DNA of 64,000 nt. It comes from Salarias fasciatus (lineage: Eukaryota > Chordata > Actinopteri > Blenniiformes > Blenniidae). Below, piece after piece: positions 49,812-64,000 of the stretch. The DNA lies in contig NC_043760.1 in the NCBI RefSeq assembly GCF_902148845.1, positions 16,842,994 through 16,906,993 on the forward strand. Reading direction: 5' to 3'. The position numbers and the translations under genes were made by a program. The stretch's first letter is position 1, and every line of letters begins with the position of its first letter. A model generated the notes under the pieces. It ran no database searches. It saw only the letters and a list, made by a program, of their open reading frames with translations, and was not told the origin of the DNA.

Positions 49812-51785
49812 TCACAGCTCATCCTTCACCTGAAAAACAAAAACAAAACGTAAGCATGGTAAAGTCAGAACACAGTGGCACTGCACACACACACCACTGA
49901 CTCTGTTCTAAAGAAACAATGTATTTTTATTCTTCTATCATAATGGAAAGCAAATCAAAAAAATGAGTTTACAGCTACATTCAACTAACCAGTGAAGACT
50001 GACTGATATACTGCAGCTCTGACAATGAAAGCAATTTGTTTCTGAAGTAAAGCGACTGGCCTCCTTTGCCGTTGTCCTGTGGCAGGCACAAGGAAACAGG
50101 TCATCAGCAGGCTGCTCTACCAGCTCCATGCCTTTGCGAATCTTTGGCTCGGTCACCTGGAGTTTGGCGTATGCCTACAAGAGGAACAATGCCGTGAGAA
50201 AGTATTCCATTCCTGACACACGTCGGAGCTCTGGGAATGAAGAAACATTACCTCGAAAAGTTTGAAGTAGTAACAAAATATGCTGTCACCCATGAGTTGA
50301 CTGCGGGCAAAGCGCTGACCGGCCAGTGCGATTGTCTTTGCCTGGAAGACAGCAGCAGTCGCAGAAACAGGAGAGAATTTACTGCACAGTGACAAGAACT
50401 CGTGATTGGTTTTATTGAAGTCGTAAAATGAACGGAGCATTTCACTCTGACCTCGTCGTCATGGTCTCGAGCCCACTGGATCTTTTCCAGCAGGTCTCCC
50501 AGGTCCGCCCTCACAGGGATGTAGTGCTCCCAGGGTCGAAGCTCCTTGTAGAAGTGCTCATAATATCCAGAGTCCTGTTTGAAGACCACACTGTCCCCGG
50601 CCAACAGGTAAGGCAGGCGATACGCTGCGACCGTGCCGTCTATGTTTATTTGGTACTTGTACTGATGGTGGACAGAGACAGAATATTCAATTACTTTCTC
50701 ATTGTTTTTTTTTTTTTAACTGAATTCACTGTTCTTTATATGGTTATGCAAGACATTTTTTGTAGTGTTTATCAAAGTGTCAGCACGTGACTGAAAAAGT
50801 TCACTTGTCTAAAGTAGTCAGACAGCAGGTAGCATGCAGTGTAACATACTTGGATTCTGACCACAGAGTTCAAATTTGGGAAAAATTGCCAAAGTAGTGT
50901 CCCTTTCATTTTGCTGTAATGAATGCTGCTGCTATTTCTCTCTAGATGACACACGAGATTACAGCGTAAATGATGAACTTTCACCTTAAAGAAATCAAAG
51001 AAGGAGACGTGTTTGACCAGCGGCCCGTACAGACTCTCATCATGCTTGAAGAAGAAGAAGTTGGTGAAGGCGGCGTCGATGACGTCCGGGTGAGCCCTCG
51101 ACAGCTTGACCAGCTCCAGACGCTCCTGACGACTGTCCCGCCCCCTCCAGAAGGCCGTGGCGTTTTTCTCTGCCCACGGCGGCCCCGTGTTGGCTTGAAC
51201 AGACATCATATCCAGGCTGACTCTGTTCGGTGGATGGACACAGTGAGTTTTTTTTTTTTTTCTCCCCCCCAAAAGTTTTTCCTGGGAACTGTGTGAACTG
51301 CGTCCGCCTGCAGCTCTGTGTGTGTTATGGCTGTGGAGACGTACCTTCCCATGGTCTCGAGGACAGACTCAGTCAGGTCATAGGTGGGCATCACAATATC
51401 TCTGGTGTTGTTGGAGCCGCACCAGGAGAAGATGGGGTGGAGCTTCTCGGTGGGCTTCCTCTTCTCTAAAGGCCAGTCGCCCAGATTAACGAAGAACTCC
51501 ACGTCAGGGAGCCGCACCTGGACACACAGTCAGAAGAGAAGGGCTCAAGACAAATGTCAATGAGGAGATTCATACCTTTGTGAAAATTTCAAATGTTCAT
51601 GTTTTGCATAAAATCCATCATAATAAACTACAGAAAGAAAAACACCCAGTAACTGATTCAACTGGTTGAAAACAAAGAGGTGCAGCACAAGAGAAACATA
51701 CCTTCCTGGTGAGAGACAGAAGAATGGCATCCATGAAGATTCTGAAGCCCACATGCTCTCCAAACGTTTTAACGTACACCTAAAG

Positions 51786-51820
<35 letters not shown>

Positions 51821-53541
51821 CACTTTATTAGAAAAAATACACACTCAGATTTGAACAGAATTAAGAGTTTCCAGCTCTATCATAGCACAGTGTAGTCTTT
51901 ATACACATTATACACTGAGAAATGTACCATGAAGGCAAAACAGCAAAATAACAAAATAAAATATCAAATTCTCTAATGTATGCTGGTAGAGAGGAATTGT
52001 GGGGAGATTTTTTTTTTTTTTTAATTGGAGTTTCATTTGTTTAAGCTGCAATTTGCACATTCATAGCAACTTTTATTTGTGGTATTTATATCCATAACCA
52101 GGTTGATACGGTTTTACAGGTCCTGGCTCCAGTGTATCGTGGGAGACCTGCCAAAAACTTCACCCAACTAGATTATTCTCACAAGAGAGCAGTACATCCA
52201 GGCTTGACACAGATCTGCCTTCACGGCATCATGAAGTTTATCAAGTTGAATTATCTCAGACAGTTACTTCAAACACACAGAGTCAGTGTTTCACCTACTA
52301 TACATCTGCTTCATGACGAAATAACAACGACCATTCTTTCAACAACACGGGATCTTAAACTTTGAACAGGTTTTAATTCAAAGGGTGTTAGGGTGAGCTC
52401 ATATTTCAAAACCACAGCGGTCTAGTGTTTAATATCACATTGAGATGTGCCAACCACTGATAGGATCAGCTATGCTCAGGGTTTCTTTATTCACAAAGCC
52501 ATTGTCTTCTACTTTCATCGATGCGTGTCTTTTTAATTTTCACCATGACCCAAAAGGAAGAGAACAACAGACAAAAAACATTGCATAAAACTTAGACAGC
52601 ACTGGACAGCTTCTGTAAAGGTCACTGAGACTGAAAACAGAAAAATGGTTGGAGGCTTTTAGCTGTGTAATCTGAGTTCACAACAACAACAACTGGTGAG
52701 ATTGTTGCCAGCCAGGCTGGTGAACACAGGTGAACCAATATCCACAATTCATTGGGAAATTTGCCAAAGGAAACACAAAGACTATCCCAAAAGACTAAAA
52801 GGTATCCCACTTCAAGACCAGATGAGACCAAAAATTAACCTTCAACAAACTGACAGGAAGCCAAACGTGTGACAAAAGACAGAAACATGAAACATGGAAA
52901 ATGTCACGACCCGGGCAGATACCGACTTTATTCAAGACTGCAATGGCACAATGCTTTCAGCCGAGCTGACGCCCATCCCATCGGTCAGATATTCATCAGA
53001 CAACAGGAGTGTGATCCCAAACGCAGCGATAGTGCCGCCAAAGCTTGCATGAGTGACCCCCGCGGAAGATCCAAGCCAAGCCAGCCAGTCTAATTTATGA
53101 GCTTTTCGGCAGGTGAAAAGCTGAGTGAGGACAAAGAGGGGGAAGGAACAGCATGTCTGAAGGTGACACCGAATGTTATGCTTGATGAGGGTTTAGACTA
53201 CATTATAGGTTCAAGACTAATTATATATTATTATTTCTCAAATGGCGATGAGGTGTCGGGGGAGTGAGAGGCAGGGGGACTTTCAGTATTAGGGTGGATT
53301 AATGGAGCTCAAGACAACTGTTATATAACTTAATGAGCCGGGGCTAATGTACATTCTCTTTCAGAAAAAAGATGACAAATAGCTTTTGGTGAAAAGTGAC
53401 AGAATGTATAAAAGTTTGATGAACAAATGGGTGCATGTGTATAAAGAATAAAAAAGATTTAACACATAAAATGTCAAACTTCCTCCCACTGCATGATCAT
53501 AGGTCACGCTGAAATAATCCCAACAGGAATGTGAAATCACT

Positions 53542-53619
<78 letters not shown>

Positions 53620-56474
53620 TCAGGATGTTCCCAGGTAATGCTAGCACTGTGTGACTGGAGCTGTAAACATATCACCATTACAGGCACCTGGACCCACATT
53701 AAAGTGGTATTTTGAGAAGGCTCTATCCTTAAACTGCGGCTACAGGTGTGGCACCTGGCTTCAAGCTCTCCTCACTGACTTCACAATGCAGTCCTAATTG
53801 TATGTCGGCATGACAGCACTCCCATTGCTGGTTGGTCAAGGGTTGGATGAATCCCTTCCTCAAAGACAATGAAGATGATTTAGTGCTTGTCTTTTCCCTA
53901 ACACCTAAGACTTTTATGTTTCTTTCTGATGTCCTTTGTGCGAAGTACCTTGTTGTCTTTGACGGTGTAGTGACAGAGACTCTGTCGCTGCCCAAAGCGC
54001 TGCGGTATCTCCTGCGCATTCAGATCAGGGTCGACGGTTGTGTACAGGGACAGGTCTCTGTCAATCTGGGCGAATGACTGAGGACAACGCATGTGAGCCT
54101 CCCACACTGAACCGACTGGCTGTGGACACAAACAGCCCTCATGATAGACCGGACCTGCAGAGAAACAACGTAAACCTGTCATCCTCATCATTTATCCACA
54201 CTGAACATGTCCCATCCAGAACACTCGGTCTCTACATCTCGTACCTTTAAGGATGAACGGTGACTTTGCAACGTGTTTGTCCTGGAGCAACACGTGGATA
54301 TGGAGGTCAGTGTAGGTGGCGTACATCCTGTAGCGGACCAGGAATGACCCATCCTGACGATCCAGGACCTGGATCCATATCCTGGTGAAGGGCTCTGATG
54401 GAGAAACAATCTTCACCTCAAACGTCTTCTCACCTGGTGAAGTGGTTAAACTGAGGAAAAGACAATGAATTGCTGTTCAGAATGATATTTCATTCATGGC
54501 GTCAAACAGCTTTCATTAACATGGGCCATCTTGGTAAAATAAAGATGGTGAGAAAAAAAAAATAGATTAAAAGGAGAAATCTGTAGTTTCCTGATGTGAC
54601 TCACTGTTTCTCAGATTAGTTATTGTGTCTAATCTGTCCCAGCAGACAACAACAGCCTCGTGTTTTTGTAGTAGGCATGAATGGAGCTGGGAGAGTGAAC
54701 CAAAGCATGTGTGAAAGTGACACCTCGGCAGAAAGTAGGATACCTTAAATGGACCCATGGAGGTGTTTGAGAGCTGAAAGAGGTCATTGGAGGTTGTCTA
54801 ACATGTTTTTGCCCGCGGCACAAATTTTAATGTCTGCGATCTCGGTTTACATTTCAGTTTCCATACTACAGCACATGTGGACCGTTTGTTTACTATGCTG
54901 TCCATCATGTGTACACACACACAATCTGCAGGCCCAAACACGCACACACCAACAGTCCTGATAACAACATGTGATAATGCTGTCAAATATTGAGATGACA
55001 AAATGATTTTCAATAAATACAGAAACTCAAGTACATGATCTGCATGTTGCTATTTTCATCTTTCTTGTGCTCTGTGCTTATGATTTGTACAATATGTGTG
55101 CAAACACTGTTATAATAATCTTATGCGATATTTTGTGTAGCCCAAGCAACAATGATGGTTCTAAACAGACACCTTTCGGGAAATCATCGCTAGTTTACAT
55201 TTCGCTGTACTGTTTATCAATTACTTTGCTGTACTGTTAAAATGCTGCATTACACATCAGGATATTCTGATCCATTAGCAATTTTCAGACTGAAACCAAC
55301 TTTTTTGCTCCTTGGATAATTTGGTTGATGTCTTTATTTTCAGTAGAAAATAAAGAGATTTTCCCCAAAATGTACTATGTAACATGTACAATCTGAAAAA
55401 AATCAAATAAAGACCATGTTTGACGGGAAAGAGTGTCTAAGTGAAAAAAGGTAGGTTACCTATTTCGAAATACTTGTACAACTTGTAGCTATTTTGTATT
55501 ATAGTTGAGTTTTAATACTGATATGCATGATTTTTTGTGTTTATATATGCTAGTTCAGCACCAGAACTTCTTTACAATGGTACATTGTATAACTGTCAAG
55601 AGTGGTTTATTATTAACCTGCAAATATAAACTAATAGTATAAAAACTGCTCACTAACAAACACTTTAACTTAAACCTTTAGTTGCAGTCAAAAGCTTTCT
55701 TCACAGGAAATGGCTTTACAAAAGTGTTCCTAAAGTGTTTTCTATCCTTTCATACAGTTAACCAGCTTTTCAGGATTTTCTAAAAAGAGGTTGGATTTAC
55801 AGCACTGGATAAACTGAGTTGGGCTAATTCATGTTTAATCTTTAAGGCCCTCATACTTCAAGGTTGCAAATAAAAATAATTGATGATGCAGTTTTTTTTG
55901 TTTTTTAAATAATGTTTAAATGTCTTTGCATTCACGTTTTATTAACATTGAACACACGATGTTGGGCTGAAAATCATAGTAAAGTACAATTTACAATATG
56001 CTTACAATATATTAAATGTTTGTAAGTTATATCTAAATTTATTTCAGAACAAACTGCTAGAGGAAATCTTTATATGCTTCATTAGTTTGCTGAGATATCT
56101 GTTGTAAAGGTAGATATTTGATGTAAGTATTCTCAATCAGATGCCAGCCTCACAATGTGGCTGAAAAGTTGCTAGTAACTAGTTCCAGATGTGCAGTAAC
56201 TAGTTGTCCAGTCGTAGCGCGTGTCCGGGCCGGAGCAGAGCAGAGAGCCGCCCAGACACTCCCGGGCTCCACATACTCACTTCTTCCCTGAGCCGTCCAC
56301 CGCCTGGATGTAGAAAAAGCGAACCGGGAGGACAATGTTCGCCTCCAACCCGGGTCCCCACACCAAAGAGTTGTCAGCGGCGGGCACCGAGGCCGCCGGA
56401 GCTCCCGGCTGACGGTGTGCGAGCACCGACACGCAGAGCGGCAGCAGCAAGCAGGAGTAACGCCCGGCGGACAT
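49812..56474 (-). CDS. poglut2: Protein O-glucosyltransferase 2 (KDEL motif-containing 1)
   Basis: Ten coding exons: 56281-56474, 54245-54450, 53949-54154, 51702-51779, 51345-51517, 50985-51222, 50452-50661, 50252-50341, 50070-50174 and 49812-49829. They join to 505 aa (human 502). This ER enzyme transfers glucose from UDP-glucose to serine in EGF repeats of Notch-type proteins. A hydrophobic signal peptide ([14 protein letters not shown]) comes first. A filamin-like Ig domain follows (about 37-133: [41 protein letters not shown]). The CAP10/GT90 catalytic domain then covers most of the rest, with [68 protein letters not shown] and CYYFKLFE. The C-terminus CHRTTVKDEL carries the KDEL retrieval signal. 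Exon 9 ends at a non-canonical GC donor (ACG|GCAAAG) and exon 10 encodes only VKDEL and stop. Human POGLUT2 ends CHRKKTKDEL, the same spacing. POGLUT3 is the alternative, but the body fits POGLUT2 better. Confidence 0.93.
51790..51817. repeat. A run beside a poglut2 splice acceptor
   Basis: A run of 28 A. On the gene strand this is a T-only tract just before the acceptor of exon 4 at 51780-51781, so it serves as an exceptionally long polypyrimidine tract. Confidence 0.9.
52900..53350. other. GC-richer block with TAAT motifs in poglut2 intron 3
   Basis: This part of the 2.2-kb intron 51780-53948 is less AT-rich than its flanks and lacks repeats. It holds several homeodomain-type TAAT cores (GATTAATGG near 53296, TTAATGAGC near 53330, GCTAATGT near 53344). 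It could be a conserved intronic enhancer of a neighbouring gene. Without an alignment this is only a suggestion. Confidence 0.25.
53545..53615. repeat. (AT)n microsatellite
   Basis: An uninterrupted AT run of about 71 bp in poglut2 intron 3. It is self-complementary and can form a cruciform, so it is likely to vary in length. Confidence 0.97.
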
Positions 56475-56780
56475 AGCGGCTTCACGCTGCTCTCACCGGG
56501 CCGCTGGAGACACTTCCCATTCCTGCTTCAGCAACGTCCGCGGGCAACGTGGGGAATGAAGGCAGACAGCGGCGGCACCGTGTGCATACTTTAACTTGGT
56601 TAAGGCGTCGCCGCCGGTTCGGAGTTCATCTTCAGCTACTCCCCAAATTCAACACAGTGCAGTGAATGAACGGAGGGGGCGGGATCAGAGGGTGAAAGGC
56701 AGGATCTGATTGGTCAAGATTTCAGCTACACCGATCTGATTGGCTGAAAGAATCTAACATGAAATATGATTGGAAGTTTA
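56475..56780 (-). promoter_or_regulatory. poglut2: poglut2 promoter region
   Basis: The first exon and about 180 bp upstream are CpG-rich and have no TATA box. Two ATTGG motifs (CCAAT on the gene strand) lie at 56709-56713 and 56739-56743, with a third near 56769. The arrangement fits a CpG-island promoter with repeated NF-Y sites. Confidence 0.45.
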
Positions 56781-56939
56781 GAGTCAGTGATTGTGACTGC
56801 ACATAAATTCATTATTGATCCAGAGGGAAGTTCAAATTGTCAGCAACACTAACGATACCAAATGAAAACATAAACAGGCAAAATAGGAATTTAAAGGACT
56901 TTATCACTATATCCTGCGCAAATATATTAAAATAACGCC

Positions 56940-60378
<3,439 letters not shown>

Positions 60379-63300
60379 TTAGAACTGGTACCACTTTTTG
60401 TCCTTGCACTTCAGCATCAGCTGTAAAAAGACAAAGCCAGACATCATAAATGATGAGGAATAAAACACGTTACTGCAACTTCACACAGCACTTTTCTATA
60501 CCAACCATTCCCTTTTTAAATAATTTGCACCTTTTTTGACTTCAGTAAGATAATAACAGATCTGTTTATAGCAGTGCTTTACATAAGAAGCATTTATCTG
60601 TATGAAAAAAGATACTGTTTTTATTAATGCATGTCAAAATGTCTGATTAAATAGGAACCTTGCAAGATTTCATACGTCTCATCTTACTTGCAATTAAACT
60701 TGCCATTGTTTTAAACCTTTTCATCAGTTTTACTTCCTGCATTTTGGTACACTGGGAGACACTTACACACATTGCAATAAGTAATAGAACTAAACGTTGT
60801 CTAAAGGAAAAATAGTGCAAAACATTTATCACATTTCTTAACATGTCACACATTTTTTTAAATAAATATTTCAGCAATAGTGCTGAAAGGAAAATAAATC
60901 ACTTAGAAGTATGTTACTGTCTGTTGGTTTACATATGACCTGAACAGAAAATTTGTTGTTTTCATGCTGACATGAAGAAGAAAAAACTAGTTTGATGGAA
61001 GATCCATGAGAATATAACTGAAGTGTGAAAGTTTAATAAATGCCGTTAACCTCGTGAGCATGTTTGGAGAAGGTTTCTGCGCTGGTCATCATGAGGGCGG
61101 TCCGCTCCTCCAGCTCCCCCAGCCTCTGGCCTCTCTCATCCAGAGCAATGCGGGCCCGTGCCAGCTCCCCCACCACCCCACTAGCTGCCACCTTCATGCC
61201 CTCCACGCCGCCTTGCCCGGGGATGTGCTGCGCCAGACTCCGAGAAGCCTTCCCAGCTGCTGCCTCGCCAACTGTCAACAGCATCAGGTTAAAAGAAAAA
61301 AAAAAAAAGAAGAAGAAGAAGCTTTATCTCATTTGGAATCTCTCAGGAGCTTTGACACATGCCGTGATTGAATACTTTCTACTGGGAAGGAAAATAAAAA
61401 TAATAAACGCACAGAGCTCCTCTCTGTCGAAGGTATGAGCATTTCCTCCAAAGAATCCCTTTAAAAATCCTCTGTTCTGGGCTTCAGGCGTTTCAATAGG
61501 CGTAAACAACTCCCCCAGCATTTCCTGCAATGAAGGAAGAGAGAAAAGTTTTATATAAATGCTTTCCAAACTTGGCTTGATGACCAGAGAGGGAGGAGGA
61601 AAGTGTGAAATGCATTTTCAATGATAGGACCTATTGGAAACTGCCTCAGTGCACATCTGCATCCCATTATTGTGCACACTAATATACAACCAGTGTTGCC
61701 TGTAGAGGGCACTATGGCAGCATCACATTCCTGCAGAACCACTCATTCATTATGCGTGACAGTGCAGGGATGACTCCAAAGAACAACCGTGTTTGAGAAT
61801 GAATAGGCCTGTGAGTACACACACATACACACACACACACACAGTGTTAACCCATATGCAATATGCAGCCCACTGGAAGTCATGCCACATATGACAAGTG
61901 TGACATTTCACTTCAATGGCTCCTGTCAGCTCCGGGCTTCATCAAGGGCGGCTATAATGGATTCTGCTTATTTACTGCACACATACTTTTTATGAAGTCA
62001 CAACCAAACCACCAGATAATTCAAACTGTCAGTCAGACCATTTTTCTCCTTCTACGTACATAGAAATGCAAAACAGAGAAGAGATTTATCTCTAAATCAA
62101 TACATGCATGGACGCTATTCCTAAAAACAAAGCAACTGTCAAGAAATGCAGCACATTATAAACAGGTAGACAAAACAGGATTTGTGCATGCACAGATACA
62201 GAAACACGCAGGCATGCACGCAGTGCTAACCTGCAGGTTGTCACACATCTCCTGACTGTATGTGATTCTCTGGATCTCTGTGGGGGAGCTGAGATATAGT
62301 GCCTGCCCCCCGTTGGTGAAGCAAAAGGTTCTGGCAATGCGCATGTCTGTCAGAGGCAGGTAATTGACATCCATCAGCGGTCTTAAACTCGGCAAACTGC
62401 AGGCAGAACGAGACGAGCGAAAGATGGGTTAGACAAAAGAAGAGCACCACACACGCCTTTCTCCCATTTTTGATATCAGCTGATTGTGTTGTCATTTGAC
62501 AGAAAGCAGAATTACAGCAGTTTATAGTGTTCTGTGCTTCGTAAAACCAGAGGTAAAACATCTTTGAGGTAAAACAAAATCAAAATTTTTTTCCAGGTGA
62601 CTGTGATCACACAAAGCAGGCAGTTGTGCAGTCGTTCAGTCTACATCAATGCAGTACAACAATATTACATGTGCTTTGCTGTGTATTAAAAAAAACACAT
62701 AGCAAAGACACTGTGACTGATCTAGCTCTAATGATCGACTGGTTTGGGTATTAAAAACAGGTGAGGACTGTGCAGCCAGCTAAATGTCAATCTTTGGCAG
62801 CTTAGAATTAAAAAAAAAAAAGAAAAAAGAAAAAAAAATTGCAATAATACTCTAGAATCACAAATTACTGTATGAATTCACAGCAAGTTAAATGGGCTCC
62901 AGAAAATACTTCTCCTTGTTTCTCTTTTTTGAACTCATCAGCAGCCTGAGTGAGCTTTTCATGGTCGGCTACATTTAACCATACACACGCAGGCCTGTGA
63001 ACGTCACAAAGTAACAATGGTAAGCATAATAAGGCACATTTTTAGAGCTTTAAGAGGAAAATTGTTGAAGTCGTCTGGACCAGTCATTTCAGTCAATGTA
63101 GGCCTGCGGTGTTTGTTCCACACCGCTAGTTTAAAGCACCTTGAGGCTCAGTGCCTTGCCCAAGGACACTTCCACAAATGCGCAGGCTGAGAATTGATTG
63201 CCAATTAAAGGATTGGAAAACAACCCTGCTCTACTGACTGAGTCACACACACCAAAGCCCATTAAAAGTGTAAACGTCTTCTGACCACTGAATAAAATCA

Positions 63301-63764
63301 AAAACAAAATCTGAAATTCCTTTGTAATCATTGACTTTCAAAATGCACCAATAATTTTCAACAGCTCAAGATGCACGCAAAAACTGAGCTGTCAACTGAC
63401 CTGAGCGTCATGACATGTCCGTTGGCGCAGAAGCAGGCCAGGCACACACTGTTACACACAGACACCACGTCGGCTCGCAGCACAAAGGACGACTCGGTGA
63501 TGTTGTGGACAAAGAGGCAAGACTGGGACGGCATCAAGAAGACTTTGGCCTGTCTTTCAGAGCACACCACAGCCAAATGTCCCTCTCCGCAGGCGTCCTG
63601 GGAGGAGGAGGGTGAAAAGTGGACCAGCTTGCGCCTCCGCGGTCTGTCGGGGTCCTCGGGGGCGTTGAGGTCCCGCCAAACCTCGTAGGGGCTCTGGATC
63701 AGCGCTCCCATGCAATCCAAGAAGCCGAAGCGCAACACGGAACCCTTCAGCATCAGGACGGCGC
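60379..63764 (-). CDS. stxbp5l: Syntaxin-binding protein 5-like (tomosyn-2), 3' part
   Basis: Only the last five exons lie in the window: 63401-63764, 62231-62396, 61413-61524, 61051-61271 and 60379-60420. All borders are GT-AG and the phases fit; the gene continues past the right edge. Tomosyn inhibits vesicle release by occupying syntaxin/SNAP-25 through a C-terminal R-SNARE-like motif. About 300 residues are visible. Parts of the second WD40 propeller (GAVLMLKGSVLRFGFLDCMG, VFLMPSQSCLFVHNI, LRPLMDVNYLPLTDMRIART) lead into EMLGELFTPIETPEAQNRGF. The SNARE-like coiled coil follows (KASRSLAQHIPGQGGVEGMK, GELARARIALDERGQRLGEL, TSAETFSKHAHE) and the tail is LMLKCKDKKWYQF. The SNARE region RIALDERGQRLGELEE and AETFSKHAHELMLK fits STXBP5L better than STXBP5, which has RLALDERGQKLSDLEE. 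The full human protein is about 1,186 aa. Confidence 0.92.
61699..61712 (+). promoter_or_regulatory. CTCF-core-like motif in a stxbp5l intron
   Basis: CCTGTAGAGGGCAC agrees with the CTCF core CCASYAGRKGGCRS at 13 of 14 positions. It lies between the exons ending at 61524 and 62231. Binding is not shown. Confidence 0.35.
63130..63245 (-). repeat. Old dispersed repeat with tRNA-like core, inverted copy
   Basis: GAGGCTCAGTGCCTTGCCCA followed by AGGACACTTCCAC is the reverse complement of the GTGTCCTTGAGCAAGACACTG-like block found in the copy at 23055-23225. The flanking CTCTACTGACTGAGTCAC matches the other end of the family. It lies in the stxbp5l intron between the exons at 62396 and 63401. Confidence 0.55.
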
Positions 63765-64000
63765 CTGGGAGAGTTTCGAGGAAAGATTGAAGTCAAAGTG
63801 ACAAAATCATTTTCTGAAGATTTGTGTTTTTTGTCATCTACTGTTGGCTGCTAGTTCAGAAAAACACAGTGACAGTTCAATATGTCTGTTCATATGATCT
63901 CCTATATGTTAACCTTCAAGACGTGCTTAGTCCAAAACAATAACCCATCCTCTCTATCATTACTCCTGAGCTTAGAGGAAAGTAGTGTTCAAGATTGCGC

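Noticed and set aside
49938-50156. A poglut2 C-terminus read straight through into the final intron
   Set aside because: It would lose KDEL and add an unrelated tail. The GC-AG splice restores the exact family ending. It was kept only as a possible retained-intron form.
60379-63764. Assignment to stxbp5 (tomosyn-1) instead of stxbp5l
   Set aside because: The SNARE-region residues RIALDERGQRLGELEE and AETFSKHAHELMLK agree better with STXBP5L. This rests on recalled sequences, so a search should settle it.

Overview
The window is nuclear DNA of a ray-finned fish, probably a percomorph teleost. The genes have many small introns with GT-AG borders, there are long dinucleotide microsatellites, and several old dispersed repeats and transposon scraps of teleost type are present. 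Six protein-coding genes and one microRNA gene can be supported. Nothing resembles a bacterial operon, a CRISPR array or a whole virus-like element.

Left half (about 6 to 37.7 kb). The order is cdk5r2 (+, single exon), fev (-, three exons), cryba2 (-, four coding exons plus a non-coding first exon) and mir-375 (-). This matches the order and orientation CDK5R2-FEV-CRYBA2-MIR375 on human 2q35, so it is an old vertebrate block. cdk5r2 encodes the Cdk5 activator p39. fev encodes the ETS factor of serotonergic neurons. cryba2 encodes a lens beta-crystallin and mir-375 the endocrine/islet microRNA. The genes are separated by 3 to 11 kb of AT-rich non-coding DNA. The mir-375 hairpin is not covered by any protein ORF. 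It has a clear TATA box about 320 bp upstream, and an 88-bp (AG)n tract lies directly against that TATA box.

Right half (about 41.8 to 64 kb). Three minus-strand genes follow: umps (ten exons, bifunctional UMP synthase), poglut2/kdelc1 (ten exons, ER protein O-glucosyltransferase whose last six-codon exon holds only VKDEL and stop) and the last five exons of stxbp5l (tomosyn-2), which runs off the right edge. In human these three lie outside the 2q35 block, so a synteny junction sits between mir-375 and umps. Between umps and poglut2 lies a decayed coiled-coil-like reading frame, possibly a dead gene.

The exon coordinates given here were read by hand from splice sites, reading frame and recalled family sequences. 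Each reconstructed coding sequence closes in frame: fev 220 aa, cryba2 196 aa, umps 487 aa, poglut2 505 aa. Intergenic stretches hold repeats and possible regulatory blocks. Their conservation could not be tested here.
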